From the NCBI GenBank assembly GCA_003194525.1, contig NBIV01000125.1, forward strand, positions 1 through 64,000: a stretch of 64,000 nt of DNA, written 5' to 3'. Position numbers and translations under genes: made by a program. The DNA comes from Gracilariopsis chorda (taxonomy: Eukaryota > Rhodophyta > Florideophyceae > Gracilariales > Gracilariaceae). A model generated the notes under the pieces. It saw nothing but the letters and a program-made list of their open reading frames with translations. It made no database searches and was not told the DNA's origin. Shown in pieces: positions 1 to 10,011 of this stretch (the stretch's first letter is position 1; every line of letters starts with the position of its first letter).

Positions 1-346
1 GGTGGTAGGTTATCACCTTGGAACGAGGAAGGTGCTGAATGGGCTCCCATGTGTCCTCTTCCGGGGGGTATCCGTACCATCGGATTTGGTAAAACCACAC
101 TCCTTTGGAGTCCAGAACATGATCCACGATGTGGTCAACGACAAACTCCTGTCGTACGTAGCCGGCTCCTGACCCGTCCATGGCAGGGCTTAAGGGGAGA
201 ACCCTGTGAGGGGACTTGCCTGAAATTGGCGCGACCCTGCGGGCAAAGTCAGCTTTCCTCGACGCTGCGAGTGCTGGGACTTGATACCGCATTGCGGTCT
301 TTCCGCTTCCTAATCCTCTCCTTGTGGGGGGGGAGGGCCTTCCGTT
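1..346 (-). CDS. Chromodomain at the C-terminus of element A pol (partial)
   Basis: Reading the minus strand from the stop at 347-349 to the window edge gives an open frame ending in a chromodomain (about 157 to 1). It shows the pattern EFVVDHIVDH, then YQIRWYGYPPEEDTWEP, then QHLPRSKV, with the aromatic and W/E positions expected of chromodomains that bind methylated histone tails and target integration. This frame is offset from the integrase ORF that stops at 735, so a frameshift or lost segment lies between. Truncated by the window, so its true end is unknown. Confidence 0.85.
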
Positions 347-734
347 CTAACCGGATTCCCCTATTGACTCGCAGCTCGCGAGCTCTTCTCCCACGCGACC
401 CGTGCAACTCTGGTGAGTTTGACCGTTCACGGTGAGGGAGGCAGTTCACTACGGTTCCGACGCCAGGAGGCGGATTGCCATGCATCACACACTGTGATTG
501 GCTGGCCGCTGGCGCAAGTGTCGCGCGCGGTCTTTCCACGACGCGGGTCTTGACTGTACTCCTGACGCCGGCCGGCGGTATGTACGTGTACACCTTTCCA
601 CGGTTTGGAACTTCGGGCTTCGTCCGCGTGACAGTGGCGTCACAGTGTCCATTTGTGGGGCTCTGCGGTAACGCACGCAGTGTCAACCACACTCTCCGTG
701 TCCGCGGTTGCTTTTCAGCTCACCACGAAACTGG

Positions 735-2204
735 TTATGACCGAGGTTGTATGTGCTCCGTGCTCGGAGATATCATTCGCCACATTAGTGACCACACCGA
801 GTCCGGTTCACTACTTCCTCCTTCGCTACCCAGCGACTCGCTCGACAGGAGTGCATCCGGGTCCGCGGAGACGGCCTTCTCGCTTCGCGATGCGTTCAAC
901 TCCTCCCTGCTCCGGGGGTGCTCATCCGACGATGCCGTATGAAACGGGACACCGTCCGACGCCGGAGCTTCCTTCCGCGATGGCGCGATCGATTCCCGTC
1001 CCTCCCCCTCCTTAGGTGAGAGGGCGGTGGGTTCAGGCTGAAGGACCTCCGCGGGCGGAGTAACGGTTAGGCGTTTGGGGTCAAGCGTGCGTTTCACGAT
1101 ACGCGCGGCGCGCTCAACCGGTTGATCGGCAATCGGAAGATCCGAGAGTCCCCGTTCCGGGTGCGGTAAGACGGGTGGGCGGGACGGAAGCAGATTATCC
1201 GTTGGCGGAGTTACGAGGTCATCCTCCGGGATTGTCACGAGCGGTGATGAGCCCTCAGGGGGCGCAGGCGCGTGGGCTACGCGGTCGCGTGAGACGCGTT
1301 CGAACTGGTTATCGATGTCCAGTACGACTGTGTAGTCGGCGACGGAAACCACCCGATAGGGTCCATTCACTATCGGTGACAACTTGTGGCGCTTCTCCCT
1401 TTCGGGATTATAATATTCCTTTCGCAGGAAGACAGAATCCCCTTCCGAGACCTGGGGTATCGGGGTACGAATCTTCGCGTCGAAGTTCTGTTTGTATGCC
1501 TCCTGGGCTTTTCCCATAGCCTTTCGGGCGGTAGGGACCATGTTCTTCAACCATTCCTTCCAGGAATCTCGATATAACCTTGGTGAAGGGTACCCCGAGA
1601 CGTTCGGTTGCGCTTCAATAGCCATGGGTGGCGGAATCCGAGACAGGACCAGCTCAAATGGAGCGAGGGTCGTGACCCGGTGAACCTGGGTGTTATACGC
1701 GTACGTAATAGCGTCCGTGTACAAGTCCCGTTCCATGGGGTGATCCGCGACATACGCGCGCAGTGCGTTGAGCATAGTACGATTGAATCGTTCCACTTGT
1801 CCGTTACACTGCGGGTGGTAGGTGGTAGTAAACATATTCTTGATTCCCAAGATTCTACATACGTCCTGAAAGAACTTTGAGGTAAATTGAGATCCGTTGT
1901 CGGAGAGTAGATGTACCGGCGGGCCGTAAGTAAAGACCCAGTGGGTTACGAACGCACGCGCAACCACGTCCGCGGTAATCCGTTTAAGCGGTACTGTTCT
2001 CACCAACTTTGAGAAGCGGTCAGTAATGACGAGAAGATACTTGTAACCACGTTTGGTTTTGACAAGCTCGCCCAAGATATCAATAGCGACATATTCGAGT
2101 GGCGCCCGTGCCGGGAATAGTGTTAACTTCTTCGAGTACTTCCGAAGTTTTACATTATTCTTCGCACATTCCACGCACGAGCGGCGAAACTGCATAGCAG
2201 TCAA
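735..2204 (-). pseudogene. Integrase core and C-terminal tail of element A
   Basis: 489 codons. The retroviral-type integrase core starts near residue 35 with AIDILGE (first Asp), continues to LLSDNGSQF (second Asp) and GQVERFNRT (catalytic Glu), so the DDE triad is complete. It opens with the last Cys pair (CVECAK) of the HHCC zinc module whose first half lies in the preceding, frame-shifted ORF. After the core comes a basic region, then a Ser/Pro/Glu-rich tail. The enzyme would insert the cDNA into chromosomes. It overlaps the upstream ORF by 50 bases in another frame, as expected for a single-base indel. Confidence 0.85.
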
Positions 2205-2988
2205 ATGCCATAGCAGGCCAATAGAAGTCCCTGCGAAGGGTCAGGTATAGTTTCCTCCCGCCGGGATGTGGACCCAACTTCGCGTAATGCGATAGATGCA
2301 AGACGCGCTGCTGCAGCGTGTGAGGTACAACGATCTGTGGGGCCCGTGTCAGCAACCTGACTAGGTAGCCTCGATCGTTCACCGCAAAGGGTATCTGTGC
2401 GCCCCCGTTAAGACGGGCACGAATCTGGGCACAGAAAGGATCCTGCTGTTGTTCACGGATCATTTCCTCAGAGGATATGGGAACAACCTGGTCATCCGGA
2501 GGATCCGTAGGGTTTGCAGCTAGAATATCGTCACAGATGTCATCCCCATTCACGTCTGGGTCGTCTTCTTCCGTTCCCTCCGGGGATTGTGCCATGAAAC
2601 ATGGTATTTCCAGATCGTCGACCGGTTCGGTTTCCGCTGATTTTCCTAAGCGCGATAGGGCGTCAGCCTGAGTATTCAGGGATCCCTTCTTGTAGAGGAC
2701 ATCAAATGTAAATTCCGAGAGTCGGAGACGCCAACGCATGAGGCGGCCCGACGGTTCTCGAATTTCGAGTAGCCAACGGAGAGCCGAGTGATCGGTGTGA
2801 ACCTTGAAATGGTTACCCATAAGGTATGGGCGAAGCGTCGCCAACGCCCAAACAACAGCAAGACACTCCTTCTCGGACACCGAGTAGTTGCGCTCGTGAA
2901 CATTCAACGAACGTGACCAAATATCCGATCGGATGTCTTTCTCCTTCTTCCGTGACTTGAAACAACGCACAACCCACCTGGTGGGCAC
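2155..2988 (-). pseudogene. RNase H end and integrase zinc module of element A
   Basis: The reading resumes RNase H in a new frame: NYSVSEKECLAVVWAL and HTDHSALRWLL are the typical mid and late RNase H motifs of Ty3/gypsy. An acidic linker follows (about residues 125-165), then the integrase N-terminal module with LSHYAKLGPHPGG and TLRRDFYWPAM, which supply the two His of the HHCC motif. The Cys pair lies in the next ORF. The frame differs from that of the RT ORF upstream, so a frameshift lies near 2960-2988. Confidence 0.85.
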
Positions 2989-5152
2989 TTGAGTCAGTAT
3001 CCACTTCGAAGGGTAAGTCCGGGTGCGGTAAGGCCAGAACTGGCGGGGACGTTACAGCGTCGACAAGAGACGAGAATGCTGACGACTCAGCCTCGTCAAA
3101 GACGTCCAGTTCGGTGGGTTGTCCTTTCCGGAGGAGTGCGTTAAGCGGTGCTGACAAGTCGGCGAAGTTCGGGACGAATCGGCGATATACATTGCAAAGT
3201 CCTAGGAAGGATCGAAGCTCCGTTTGATTAGTCGGATGTTTCGCCTCTCGAAGTGATTTCACTCTTGCTTCATCGATTGAAAGCTGTCCGGGGCGGATGA
3301 TGTGCCCCAGATATTTTACCAAATCGGCGCAGAACTCACACTTTCCCAGCTTCAGGGTGATGCCCGCGTTGCGGAGCACTGTCAAGACTTCCCGGACATG
3401 GGACAGGTGATCGTCCAAGTTATTGGAGAACACTATAATGTCGTCCAAGTATACCAGACAGCTGGTCCATTTGAACCTCGCCAAGAGGATATCGATTGCC
3501 CGTTGGAATGTAGCTGGGGCATTCGTTAGTCCAAACGGCATTCGCTTAAAGCGATATAGTCCTTGATGGCACACAAACGCGGTCTTATCACGATCTTCTT
3601 TCCTAATAGGGACCTGCCAGTATCCCGAATTGGCATCGAGGGTAGTGAACACCGTTGCGCTCCCCAGGGAGTCAATGTACTCGTCCATTCGTGGAATCGG
3701 ATAGACGTCCTTGACAGTAACCGCATTCAGGCGGCGGTAATCCACACAGAAACGCCATGATCCATCGGCTTTCGGAACAAGGACAACAGGAGAAGCCCAA
3801 GGGGATTGTGCTGCTTCGATAACTCCAGCTCGCAGCATCTTCTCCACCTGAGATTTCTCTTCCCCCCTTGCTTTAGGGCCTGCCCGATACGGGTGCTGTG
3901 CAATAGGCCGTGTATCCGGCAACAAATCAATCCGATGTTCGGTTACCCCTATCGTCCCCAGGGAACCGTCCCACATGGCGGTAAAGTCCCTGAGCATGTC
4001 ACGAAACTTCTCACGATGAGATTCATTAATGTGATCCAGGTCCAACTTATCCAAAGCCTGTTCTGGGTCTAACGCAGTATCTGCCGATGCTGAAGTCGTG
4101 CTCTTCTGAGCTTCTTCGACAGTCGAATCTGAACTTTCCCGGGCGGGATCCAACGGAACGAACGGGACCTCCTCCCCCTCCTTAGGGTCTTGTATTCCGA
4201 GAACGTCGGATATCGGAATCTTTGTAGGAAGGATAGCCAACGGGTGCGGAAGCATGTTGCCCAGGACCTGGTTTTTAACCAACCACTGAGTGGTAGTTCC
4301 GAGGTTAGCAACGAGAACCTTAAAGGGTTTGTCCGGCTCGACGGATACGATCCCATTTGCTAATGCGAGACGGCGCTGTTCGTAGAGCGAGGGGAGCGGC
4401 TGAACAACCTGCAACCCGTGGTGTTTGGATGTTACTGAGACCCACACCTGAGATTCCTTCGGGATCGAAACTGGTTCCGCGACGCGAATCTTCGTAGATG
4501 CTCGATCCACATTGGACGCTTCCTGAGCAGCAGGTAAAGGTACCCGTTTACGGGAGGCGTGTCGCAAGGGCTTCCGTACAATCGGGATGGTCGAACCGTT
4601 GGCCAATTCCACGGATCTGGAGCGAGGGCGGATGGCTTCCACGAAGCGGTCACAGAAATCACAACTGAGGATGACCGGTGCAGCAAGAGAGTCGCATACG
4701 ATGAAGTCCAACTTCACCACGTAGGTGCCTAGTCTGAGTACCAGAGGAATTGTTCCAAGAGTCTGGAGCGGGTTGTTATTAGCGTCCGCCAGATCCAGAC
4801 TTGGACCAATGCGAATGCATTTCCGCATGGCGGGTGGAATAATCCCGATATTGATCAGGTTCGGAGCGGCACCTGTATCCAGGACAGATAACTGACGAAC
4901 CATGAACTGGTTAGAGAGACCGAGGTCACTATAAACTTTATAGTTCCTCTTGGCCATTACCAAAACTCGATCCGGGATGCGGAGGTTACGGGACCGTATC
5001 CACGGACGACGCAGAGCCACTAAGTGGTCCGAGCTCACGTCTTCTTGAGCCAGTTTCCTCGTAAGGATTTTGGCAGGGGAGCGAAGCGGTGGCGCCTCAG
5101 GCGTCTTCAACTTCGGCTTGGAAGACACCCCTCCCGTGGGGGAGACTCCCAA
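2813..5152 (-). CDS. Protease and reverse transcriptase of element A
   Basis: About 779 codons. An aspartic protease with the active-site triad DTG at residues 92-94 is followed by reverse transcriptase. RT hallmarks are GVIEAAQSPWASPVVLV (about 444-459), FCVDYRRLNAVT (468-479), MPFGLTNAPATFQ (538-550) and the catalytic YLDD at 568-571. RNase H starts near residue 720 (EVDTDSSAHQVG) before the frame is lost. The ORF has no ATG near its start; it opens right after the gag stop codon in the -1 frame, the usual arrangement for a frameshift-expressed pol. Codons after about 2960 are out of frame. Confidence 0.9.
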   Translation of the reverse strand: MGVSPTGGVSSKPKLKTPEAPPLRSPAKILTRKLAQEDVSSDHLVALRRPWIRSRNLRIPDRVLVMAKRNYKVYSDLGLSNQFMVRQLSVLDTGAAPNLINIGIIPPAMRKCIRIGPSLDLADANNNPLQTLGTIPLVLRLGTYVVKLDFIVCDSLAAPVILSCDFCDRFVEAIRPRSRSVELANGSTIPIVRKPLRHASRKRVPLPAAQEASNVDRASTKIRVAEPVSIPKESQVWVSVTSKHHGLQVVQPLPSLYEQRRLALANGIVSVEPDKPFKVLVANLGTTTQWLVKNQVLGNMLPHPLAILPTKIPISDVLGIQDPKEGEEVPFVPLDPARESSDSTVEEAQKSTTSASADTALDPEQALDKLDLDHINESHREKFRDMLRDFTAMWDGSLGTIGVTEHRIDLLPDTRPIAQHPYRAGPKARGEEKSQVEKMLRAGVIEAAQSPWASPVVLVPKADGSWRFCVDYRRLNAVTVKDVYPIPRMDEYIDSLGSATVFTTLDANSGYWQVPIRKEDRDKTAFVCHQGLYRFKRMPFGLTNAPATFQRAIDILLARFKWTSCLVYLDDIIVFSNNLDDHLSHVREVLTVLRNAGITLKLGKCEFCADLVKYLGHIIRPGQLSIDEARVKSLREAKHPTNQTELRSFLGLCNVYRRFVPNFADLSAPLNALLRKGQPTELDVFDEAESSAFSSLVDAVTSPPVLALPHPDLPFEVDTDSSAHQVGCALFQVTEEGERHPIGYLVTFVECSRAQLLGVREGVSCCCLGVGDASPIPYG

Positions 5153-6929
5153 GATTAGTTTTTCGGGACCGAATCGACCGCTGGGTGCGGCGGAGCCCGT
5201 TCCGAAAGGTTAGGGTTGTTACCGTTCGCGGTTTTCGCGGCTTCTCGAGCTTGAGCATTGTGGACCGCAGCCTTTGCGTCTTCATACGAATTACTCGGGA
5301 CACGAGCCTTATGCTCCGGTGGGAGATTCTCATAATTTCCCACGATCTTCCACATCTCGCGAATGGGAGGGTACACTGCGACGCAGTATGACCTTCAAGG
5401 TAACAAATGTAGCAAATCAGCGGGGCTGAACGTGTTCCGGTGGCGTGGGACATCATTCCGCGGTGCTGAGGGTGTTGTGGCTGGAATGCTAGTTGCTTCG
5501 GGTTGGACCATCCCGGGCGGGAGTGTCTTGTGGCGCTCGACGCGTAGGCTAGCGGGGCTGGGGGAACCCGACCGGGGTTTGCGTAAAAGGCCGGATCTAC
5601 CACGGGGGGTGTAACCGTGGACGGCAGTTCCGAGGTTGCCAACGACTGTTCAAGACTGCCAAGATACTGGATGTTATCCGCAAATCCGGAAGGTGGTCCC
5701 GGGTTAGGGAGAGATGCCGAGGAAGTCTCGTTCTCGACGAAGAGAGCCTTCGACGACCGACGCCTCGGGTCTCTCGCTCTGAGGGGGTCACCCTCAGCCT
5801 GCGCGTACTGGACCAGTTCCAGATACGTCGCCTTGCGCTTCTCTTCCCTGTAGCGGGACAACAGTGCCCTGATACCAGGATCTAAACCATCCACCAGCAT
5901 GGAGCAACGCTCAAAAGCGGTAAACACATTTCCACAACGATGAAACGCTTTATTCAAGCGAGTTGAATACGACGTTTCCGTTTCACCAGGCTTCTGTTTC
6001 GTATCGCGAACCGCCACGATGGCTTGACTGATTGCAGTTCCCGTCGCGTACGACCTGAGCAGGTAGTGTACAGCCTCGGGCCAGCACGTAACACCTCCTT
6101 CTGAGGCCCTGGACGAACCCCTGACCGAGTTGTACTGATCTTCAGCCATTCCTGAAAGAAAGTAGGGCAACGCAACGTATGCCTGCGCCTCACTCATTTC
6201 GAGTACGTCTGCTTCCTGCACAAAGCGGGCCAGGAAATCCAACACGAGGATCGGATCTTCACCGGAGAACTTCTGCTTAAGCATCGTCACATTCATACGA
6301 CGTATGAGATCCTTCACCCGACCGGTGTCTCTCGAACTTCGAGTGCCCGAAGAGTCTTCCAATCGGTAATAACGATAGGACAACAGCTTCCTGTAAAGGG
6401 GATTCGTCGGTTTCAATTCCTTCAAGCCGAGCTGACGGCGACCTTTCTCCCGCGCACGGATTGCTCCATGGGAGGTGTAGGTAGCCCTCGAACTAGGTTC
6501 TTCTCCGCGACGGCGGCCTCTCCCTTCACGCGATGATCTCGAAGGCGAGCTACTCGAACTTGTTTCCGAGTCGGAACTTGACGAAACTTCATAACGATGA
6601 ACTCTCTTTCCAGGGTGACGGGGGAGGTGACTGGAGCGGTGTTGGGCTGAGATGACCTTCACTTCCTCTTGTCTCGGAGCGTTCAGGTCTTCTCTGAGCA
6701 ACGCTTCCAGCGTGTCCATACGTCCGGTTACCCGCATCATATGGGTTTTAACTTCCTCCACGAACTCCCAATATCCTTCTACGAAGGCAGCCGGAGTACC
6801 CAGACACTCCAGAATGGAATTCACATCAGCTCTCAGGAGACGAATATCTCCCGAATAATCCCGAGCCAGGGAGTCACTCCATCGCCGTTCCAACTCGGTA
6901 ACTTGCTGCGAGAGGGAGGCGTGGGCCAC
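5097..6929 (-). pseudogene. Gag polyprotein of element A
   Basis: Starts at the ATG at 6929. The N-terminal part is a coiled region, then a Ser/Arg-rich segment, then a capsid-like region also found in element D (motifs LRPTNPLYRKLLSYRYY and GSSRASEGGVTCWPEA), then a zinc knuckle of CX2CX4HX4C form (CYICYLEGHTASQC) near 5385-5425. Just after the knuckle, near 5360-5376, the frame breaks: the sequence matching element D's gag tail (KIVGNYENLPPE) lies in the -1 frame down to a stop at 5155. In that 20-base stretch A is one base shorter than D. Residues below 5360 in the listed frame are probably not native. Confidence 0.85.
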
Positions 6930-6966
6930 ATTGGCAATGTCGATTCTCGACTCGAGGAGATGGTAC

Positions 6967-7197
6967 TTAGGCGACCCGGGTCTCGGGGGGGACAGCCGAC
7001 GGCGTTTCGACCACCGGAGGTGGCGTAGTGGCCACAGCTGTCACGGCTCGAGGCACCGAGGTTGCCGATGGGATTCCTTGGGATTCCAGACCGACGGCAT
7101 CGGTAAGTAGTTGTTCCGGAACGGACCTTCGTGATCTCGCCGCTGCGGCGTTCCGTTGCGGACCATTCCTGGGGGAACTCGGAGCTGTGGGCAGCAT
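6967..7197 (-). CDS. Possible small ORF ahead of gag in element A
   Basis: A 76-codon Ala/Pro/Thr-rich ORF ends 38 bases before the gag ATG, in a frame offset +1 from gag. Element D has an ORF of similar composition and position (56259-56546) that ends 40 bases before its gag start, also in the +1 offset; both end in a run of Ala/Pro/Thr/Val followed by a Pro-rich tail. The paired position suggests a real leader peptide or N-terminal gag extension, but composition alone could produce it and no function is recognisable. Confidence 0.3.
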   Translation of the reverse strand: MLPTAPSSPRNGPQRNAAAARSRRSVPEQLLTDAVGLESQGIPSATSVPRAVTAVATTPPPVVETPSAVPPETRVA

Positions 7198-7253
7198 ACT
7201 GCAGATAGCCGTCCACGGCTTACTTCACCAGTCCCACGGCTAGGGAATCTCAA

Positions 7254-8252
7254 CGAATGAGCAAAAAGGGATAAAAGGGAAAAAATGGAAAAGGGGAAGC
7301 GGACTTCCGACAGGCCGGCTTGAAAGCCAAACCCGTTCTAGGTCGGGAGACCACTTGTGGTGCAATCCCGGTGTGGGAAAGGCACCCAAGGCAGCTCGAA
7401 GCCTTGCTCTCTTGGAGAGGTAGGCCCAGCTGGGTAGAGCCCTCCGTGTCCCGTATGACGGGTGTAACTCCGTCGGGAGCCTGGATGTAACTCGGAGGTT
7501 TAGGGGTTAGAACGGGTCGGAACCACGGCTGGTCCGGAAGTAGCCTGCGAACAGGGGAACAAAAGAGGGAAAGGGACCACCCGACGGGGGCGTGCGGAAA
7601 GCGGGAACAGACCCCGGAGGGGGGTGCCGATACACACACACGAACACGCACCGCGCGGCGGTTAGGGGATATGAGGGGAAGGGATGGTCTCACGGTCTCA
7701 CGACACACGTCGGTAATATCAATACCCAAAACTGGGGCGGAGATAGGGCCTGTACGGGCGGTCACACGACAACAATGAATACCACGAGTGGTCACAACCC
7801 ACTGGGTACGACGAGCACGGTCTCCTCGGTGGCGCGAGTCGGGTGAAACTATCGGGCAAGCGGTGTACCTCCGCGAGGAGTTAGACACTTCGCATGGCGA
7901 ATAGAGTCAGAGCCGAACTCTTGTTACTTTTCTTGGTGAGCTCGCCGCCGTGCGGCCGACGCTCAAGTACTAGCTCAGTGCAGTGCAGTAGGTAGTGCAC
8001 TAGCCTAAGTAAAATTAACCCCTAAACTATACTAAAACAAGTAGCCGTTTTGGGCCTCCTGGCCGGGGCTGTAGCCACGTGTCCACCACCCTTGCCAGGC
8101 AGGTACCACAAAATATGAATGTTCCCATAACCACCCTGGGTAACCCGACCGCCAATTAGCCCGGTAAACGGGGGCTAAAATTCATGCATCCCGCTTCATC
8201 GCTCGCACCGAGTACACCTCAGATATGAGTTTCACCATCGCCCGTACGCGGG
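7254..8252 (-). other. 5' leader and probable LTR of element A
   Basis: No convincing gene. It lies just upstream of gag on the minus strand and ends where pogo 1 begins, so it should hold the 5' LTR and leader. An AT-rich core near 8005-8045 contrasts with GC-rich flanks. A 212-codon minus-strand ORF (7250-7888) has proline/arginine-rich random-looking composition and is not called. LTR edges cannot be fixed because the partner LTR is outside the window, and I could not identify a tRNA primer site. Confidence 0.45.
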
Positions 8253-8258
8253 AATGTA

Positions 8259-8816
8259 TTGCACTACAGTCCAAAAGGTTGGATGGACGCAACGGTGATG
8301 CCACAGTGGTTCAAGGAGGAGAGAGTGATTCGAAAATTGCCGCACAACAGGAAAAGAGTGTTGTATGTCGACAATTGTAGCGGACACGCCATGACACCTG
8401 ATCTCCAGGAGGCCATAAAGGAAATCAACACCGACGTTAGATACTTTCCGAAGAACGCAACTCATTTGGTGCAGCCGGCGGATTCATTTGTGATTCAGAA
8501 GATTAAGAAGGCTTGGAATACGCGTTGGGAGGCTCATAAAATGGAAATGATTGACAGCGGAAAGTGGTCGAACTCTGGGAAGCTGGAGAATCCCGGAAAG
8601 TACTTCTTTTTGCGACTGGTAAAACTCGCTGTTCAAGATGTGAATTTGCAGAGATATTCTGATGGACTCTCATACGCCCGCAAAGCCATGATACGTACTA
8701 GGCTTGCTTTGAACGTCAATGGTTTGTGGGAAGAACGACAGCTCTTCCCCAAGCTGCAGGAAATTGTTAAAAAGCATCGCAGCCAGTTTCTGGGAGAGCC
8801 CGTTGAGACAGTTTGA
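8259..8816 (+). pseudogene. Pogo/Tc1-type DDE transposase, C-terminal half
   Basis: 185 codons. Contains the second catalytic Asp in RVLYVDNCSGH and the third in THLVQPADSFVIQKIKKAW, the DDE_1 (pogo/jerky) pattern. The first Asp block (NADET in pogo element 2) is missing, so the enzyme is N-terminally truncated. It aligns along its whole length with the pogo 2 transposase (14952-15737 minus), including the closing WEERQLFP motif. The ATG used here is only the first in frame; the native start lay in the lost part. Confidence 0.8.
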
Positions 8817-8849
8817 ATACGGTCATTGTGGCCAGAGAGAACTGTTCTC

Positions 8850-9005
8850 AACCCACATTATTTGTGCAGGACTGAATTTATGTGGCCTACATTATTTCCG
8901 TTCGTTCCAAAATAATGTGGCAACCGTGATAGATGTGGCCTACATTAAATATGGTTTCCATCTCAACAAATTGGAGTACTGTTTTAATGTGGCCTGCATT
9001 ATATG
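8850..9005 (+). repeat. Subterminal repeats of pogo-like element 1
   Basis: The motif ATGTGGCC(T)ACATTA recurs in both orientations near 8855, 8877, 8912, 8932 and 8980. It resembles the palindromic TAGTGTGGACCACACTA motif in pogo 2. Known pogo-like elements bind transposase at such subterminal repeats; that role is inferred. Confidence 0.6.
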
Positions 9006-9034
9006 CAGTCACTGGGTGTAGCTACGCCTTCTAA

Positions 9035-9056
9035 GGCCCGTTCTACATTAAAACAG
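9035..9056 (+). repeat. H1 left terminal inverted repeat
   Basis: Reads GGCCCGTTCTACATTAAAAC; its partner read from the right end is GGGCCGTTCTACACTAAGAC. TAA flanks both. Confidence 0.9.
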
Positions 9057-9297
9057 ACCCAAGAAATACAATGGACACGAAAAACAGCTGAAATGGTCCC
9101 GAGCCATTTTTGAGCCGAGCGGAGAATTTGGCGCCAATGTAGAAACGCTGCAACGACAGTGAAAACAATAGTTCCCTTTCGCGGGAAACAAAAAGAGTGC
9201 GGCTGTTCTGCGGTATAGAAGCCTGTTTGTAAAGCTCAAACACTACGCTTCTCGTCGTCCTCCTTAACACTTCAGTGCAATTCTCTGTTCTAGAGAA

Positions 9298-10011
9298 ATG
9301 AGCGCAAGTCCCGACAACATCTCAGCCAATGCAATGGCAAACACTGCGCTGTCTTTACCGGAGAATGACGCTTTACAATCGGCTCTATCTTCCCCACAAA
9401 AGAAACAACAAGATACATCAACGAGTGAGGCAATAGCGGACACATCAGAAAACAAAGAAAAAAGAGCCACAGACACACAGAACTACGATGAAGACAACGT
9501 TCAAATCTTGTTCAAAATGATGTTGAAAGCAGGATAAGGAAACAGGAAACAGCAGAAGAAAAGTCTGAAAGACGTACTTGTTGAAGCCACAAAGCTTGCA
9601 GAAGCGGAACACGGAGTCAAACGCACAGCTAAAGGATGGCAAAAAAAGTTCACCAGAATCAAGCAGAAATATTCTACTTTTCTAGCAAAGATCGCACAGT
9701 CTGGACGCGACAGCGATGATGAAGAGCTTTACAACCAGCCTCAATTCTTCGAATTGATGTATGAAATTGAGAAAGGAAAAGCTCGTCACGAGCCACCGGG
9801 CCAACGTTCGACTGATGCTATTAGTCGCTTAACAGAATCCGGCTTGTCTATTGCACGCAAGAAAGCAAAATTAGGACACCAGTTAATGGTGGAGTCCTAC
9901 TTCGAAGCGCAAGAGAAACGCCATAACCTGCTCTTGGAGGAATTGAAGCGCGGCAATGAGGAGAGAGCCAAAGTTCGCAATGTTCTGGAAGAACTTGTCC
10001 CCAAGTTTTAA
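9298..10011 (+). pseudogene. Harbinger H1 ORF1, Myb/SANT-like DNA-binding protein
   Basis: A single frame of about 237 codons from the ATG at 9298 to the TAA at 10009, interrupted once by TAA at 9535-9537. The second half has the SANT/trihelix pattern of Harbinger accessory proteins (TAKGWQKKFTRIKQKYSTFL, then NQPQFFELMYEIEKG) and a charged coiled-coil C-terminus (LLLEELKRGNEERAKV). In known Harbinger elements this protein binds the element ends and helps bring transposase into the nucleus. The N-terminal 80 residues are Ser/Asp-rich and low in complexity. Confidence 0.75.

Larger units (their letters stand above)
1..8252 (-). mobile_element. Ty3/gypsy chromovirus element A (left end outside window)
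   Basis: On the minus strand the order is leader, gag with a CCHC knuckle, aspartic protease, reverse transcriptase, RNase H, integrase and chromodomain, which is the Ty3/gypsy chromovirus order. The 3' end runs off the left edge inside the chromodomain. The right border is placed near 8252 because a pogo-type transposase reading begins abruptly there. No LTR pair can be compared since the 3' LTR is outside. Catalytic residues of protease, RT and integrase look intact, but the pol reading is broken by at least two frameshifts and gag by one, so the copy is probably recently dead. Confidence 0.9.
8253..9034 (+). mobile_element. Pogo-like DNA transposon 1 (front missing)
   Basis: Remnant of a Tc1/pogo-superfamily element: the rear half of a DDE transposase (8259-8816), then a subterminal repeat block (8850-9000). 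The front is absent; the reading starts in mid-protein at the edge of element A, which fits A having inserted into or recombined at this element. The right part is followed at once by H1. Confidence 0.7.

Noticed and set aside
249..692. 147-codon minus-strand ORF beyond the integrase of element A
   Set aside because: Its frame differs from that of the chromodomain just downstream and its composition is Arg/Pro-rich and random-looking.
7250..7888. 212-codon minus-strand ORF in the leader of element A
   Set aside because: No motif and no counterpart in the leader of element D; GC-rich sequence gives long open frames by chance.
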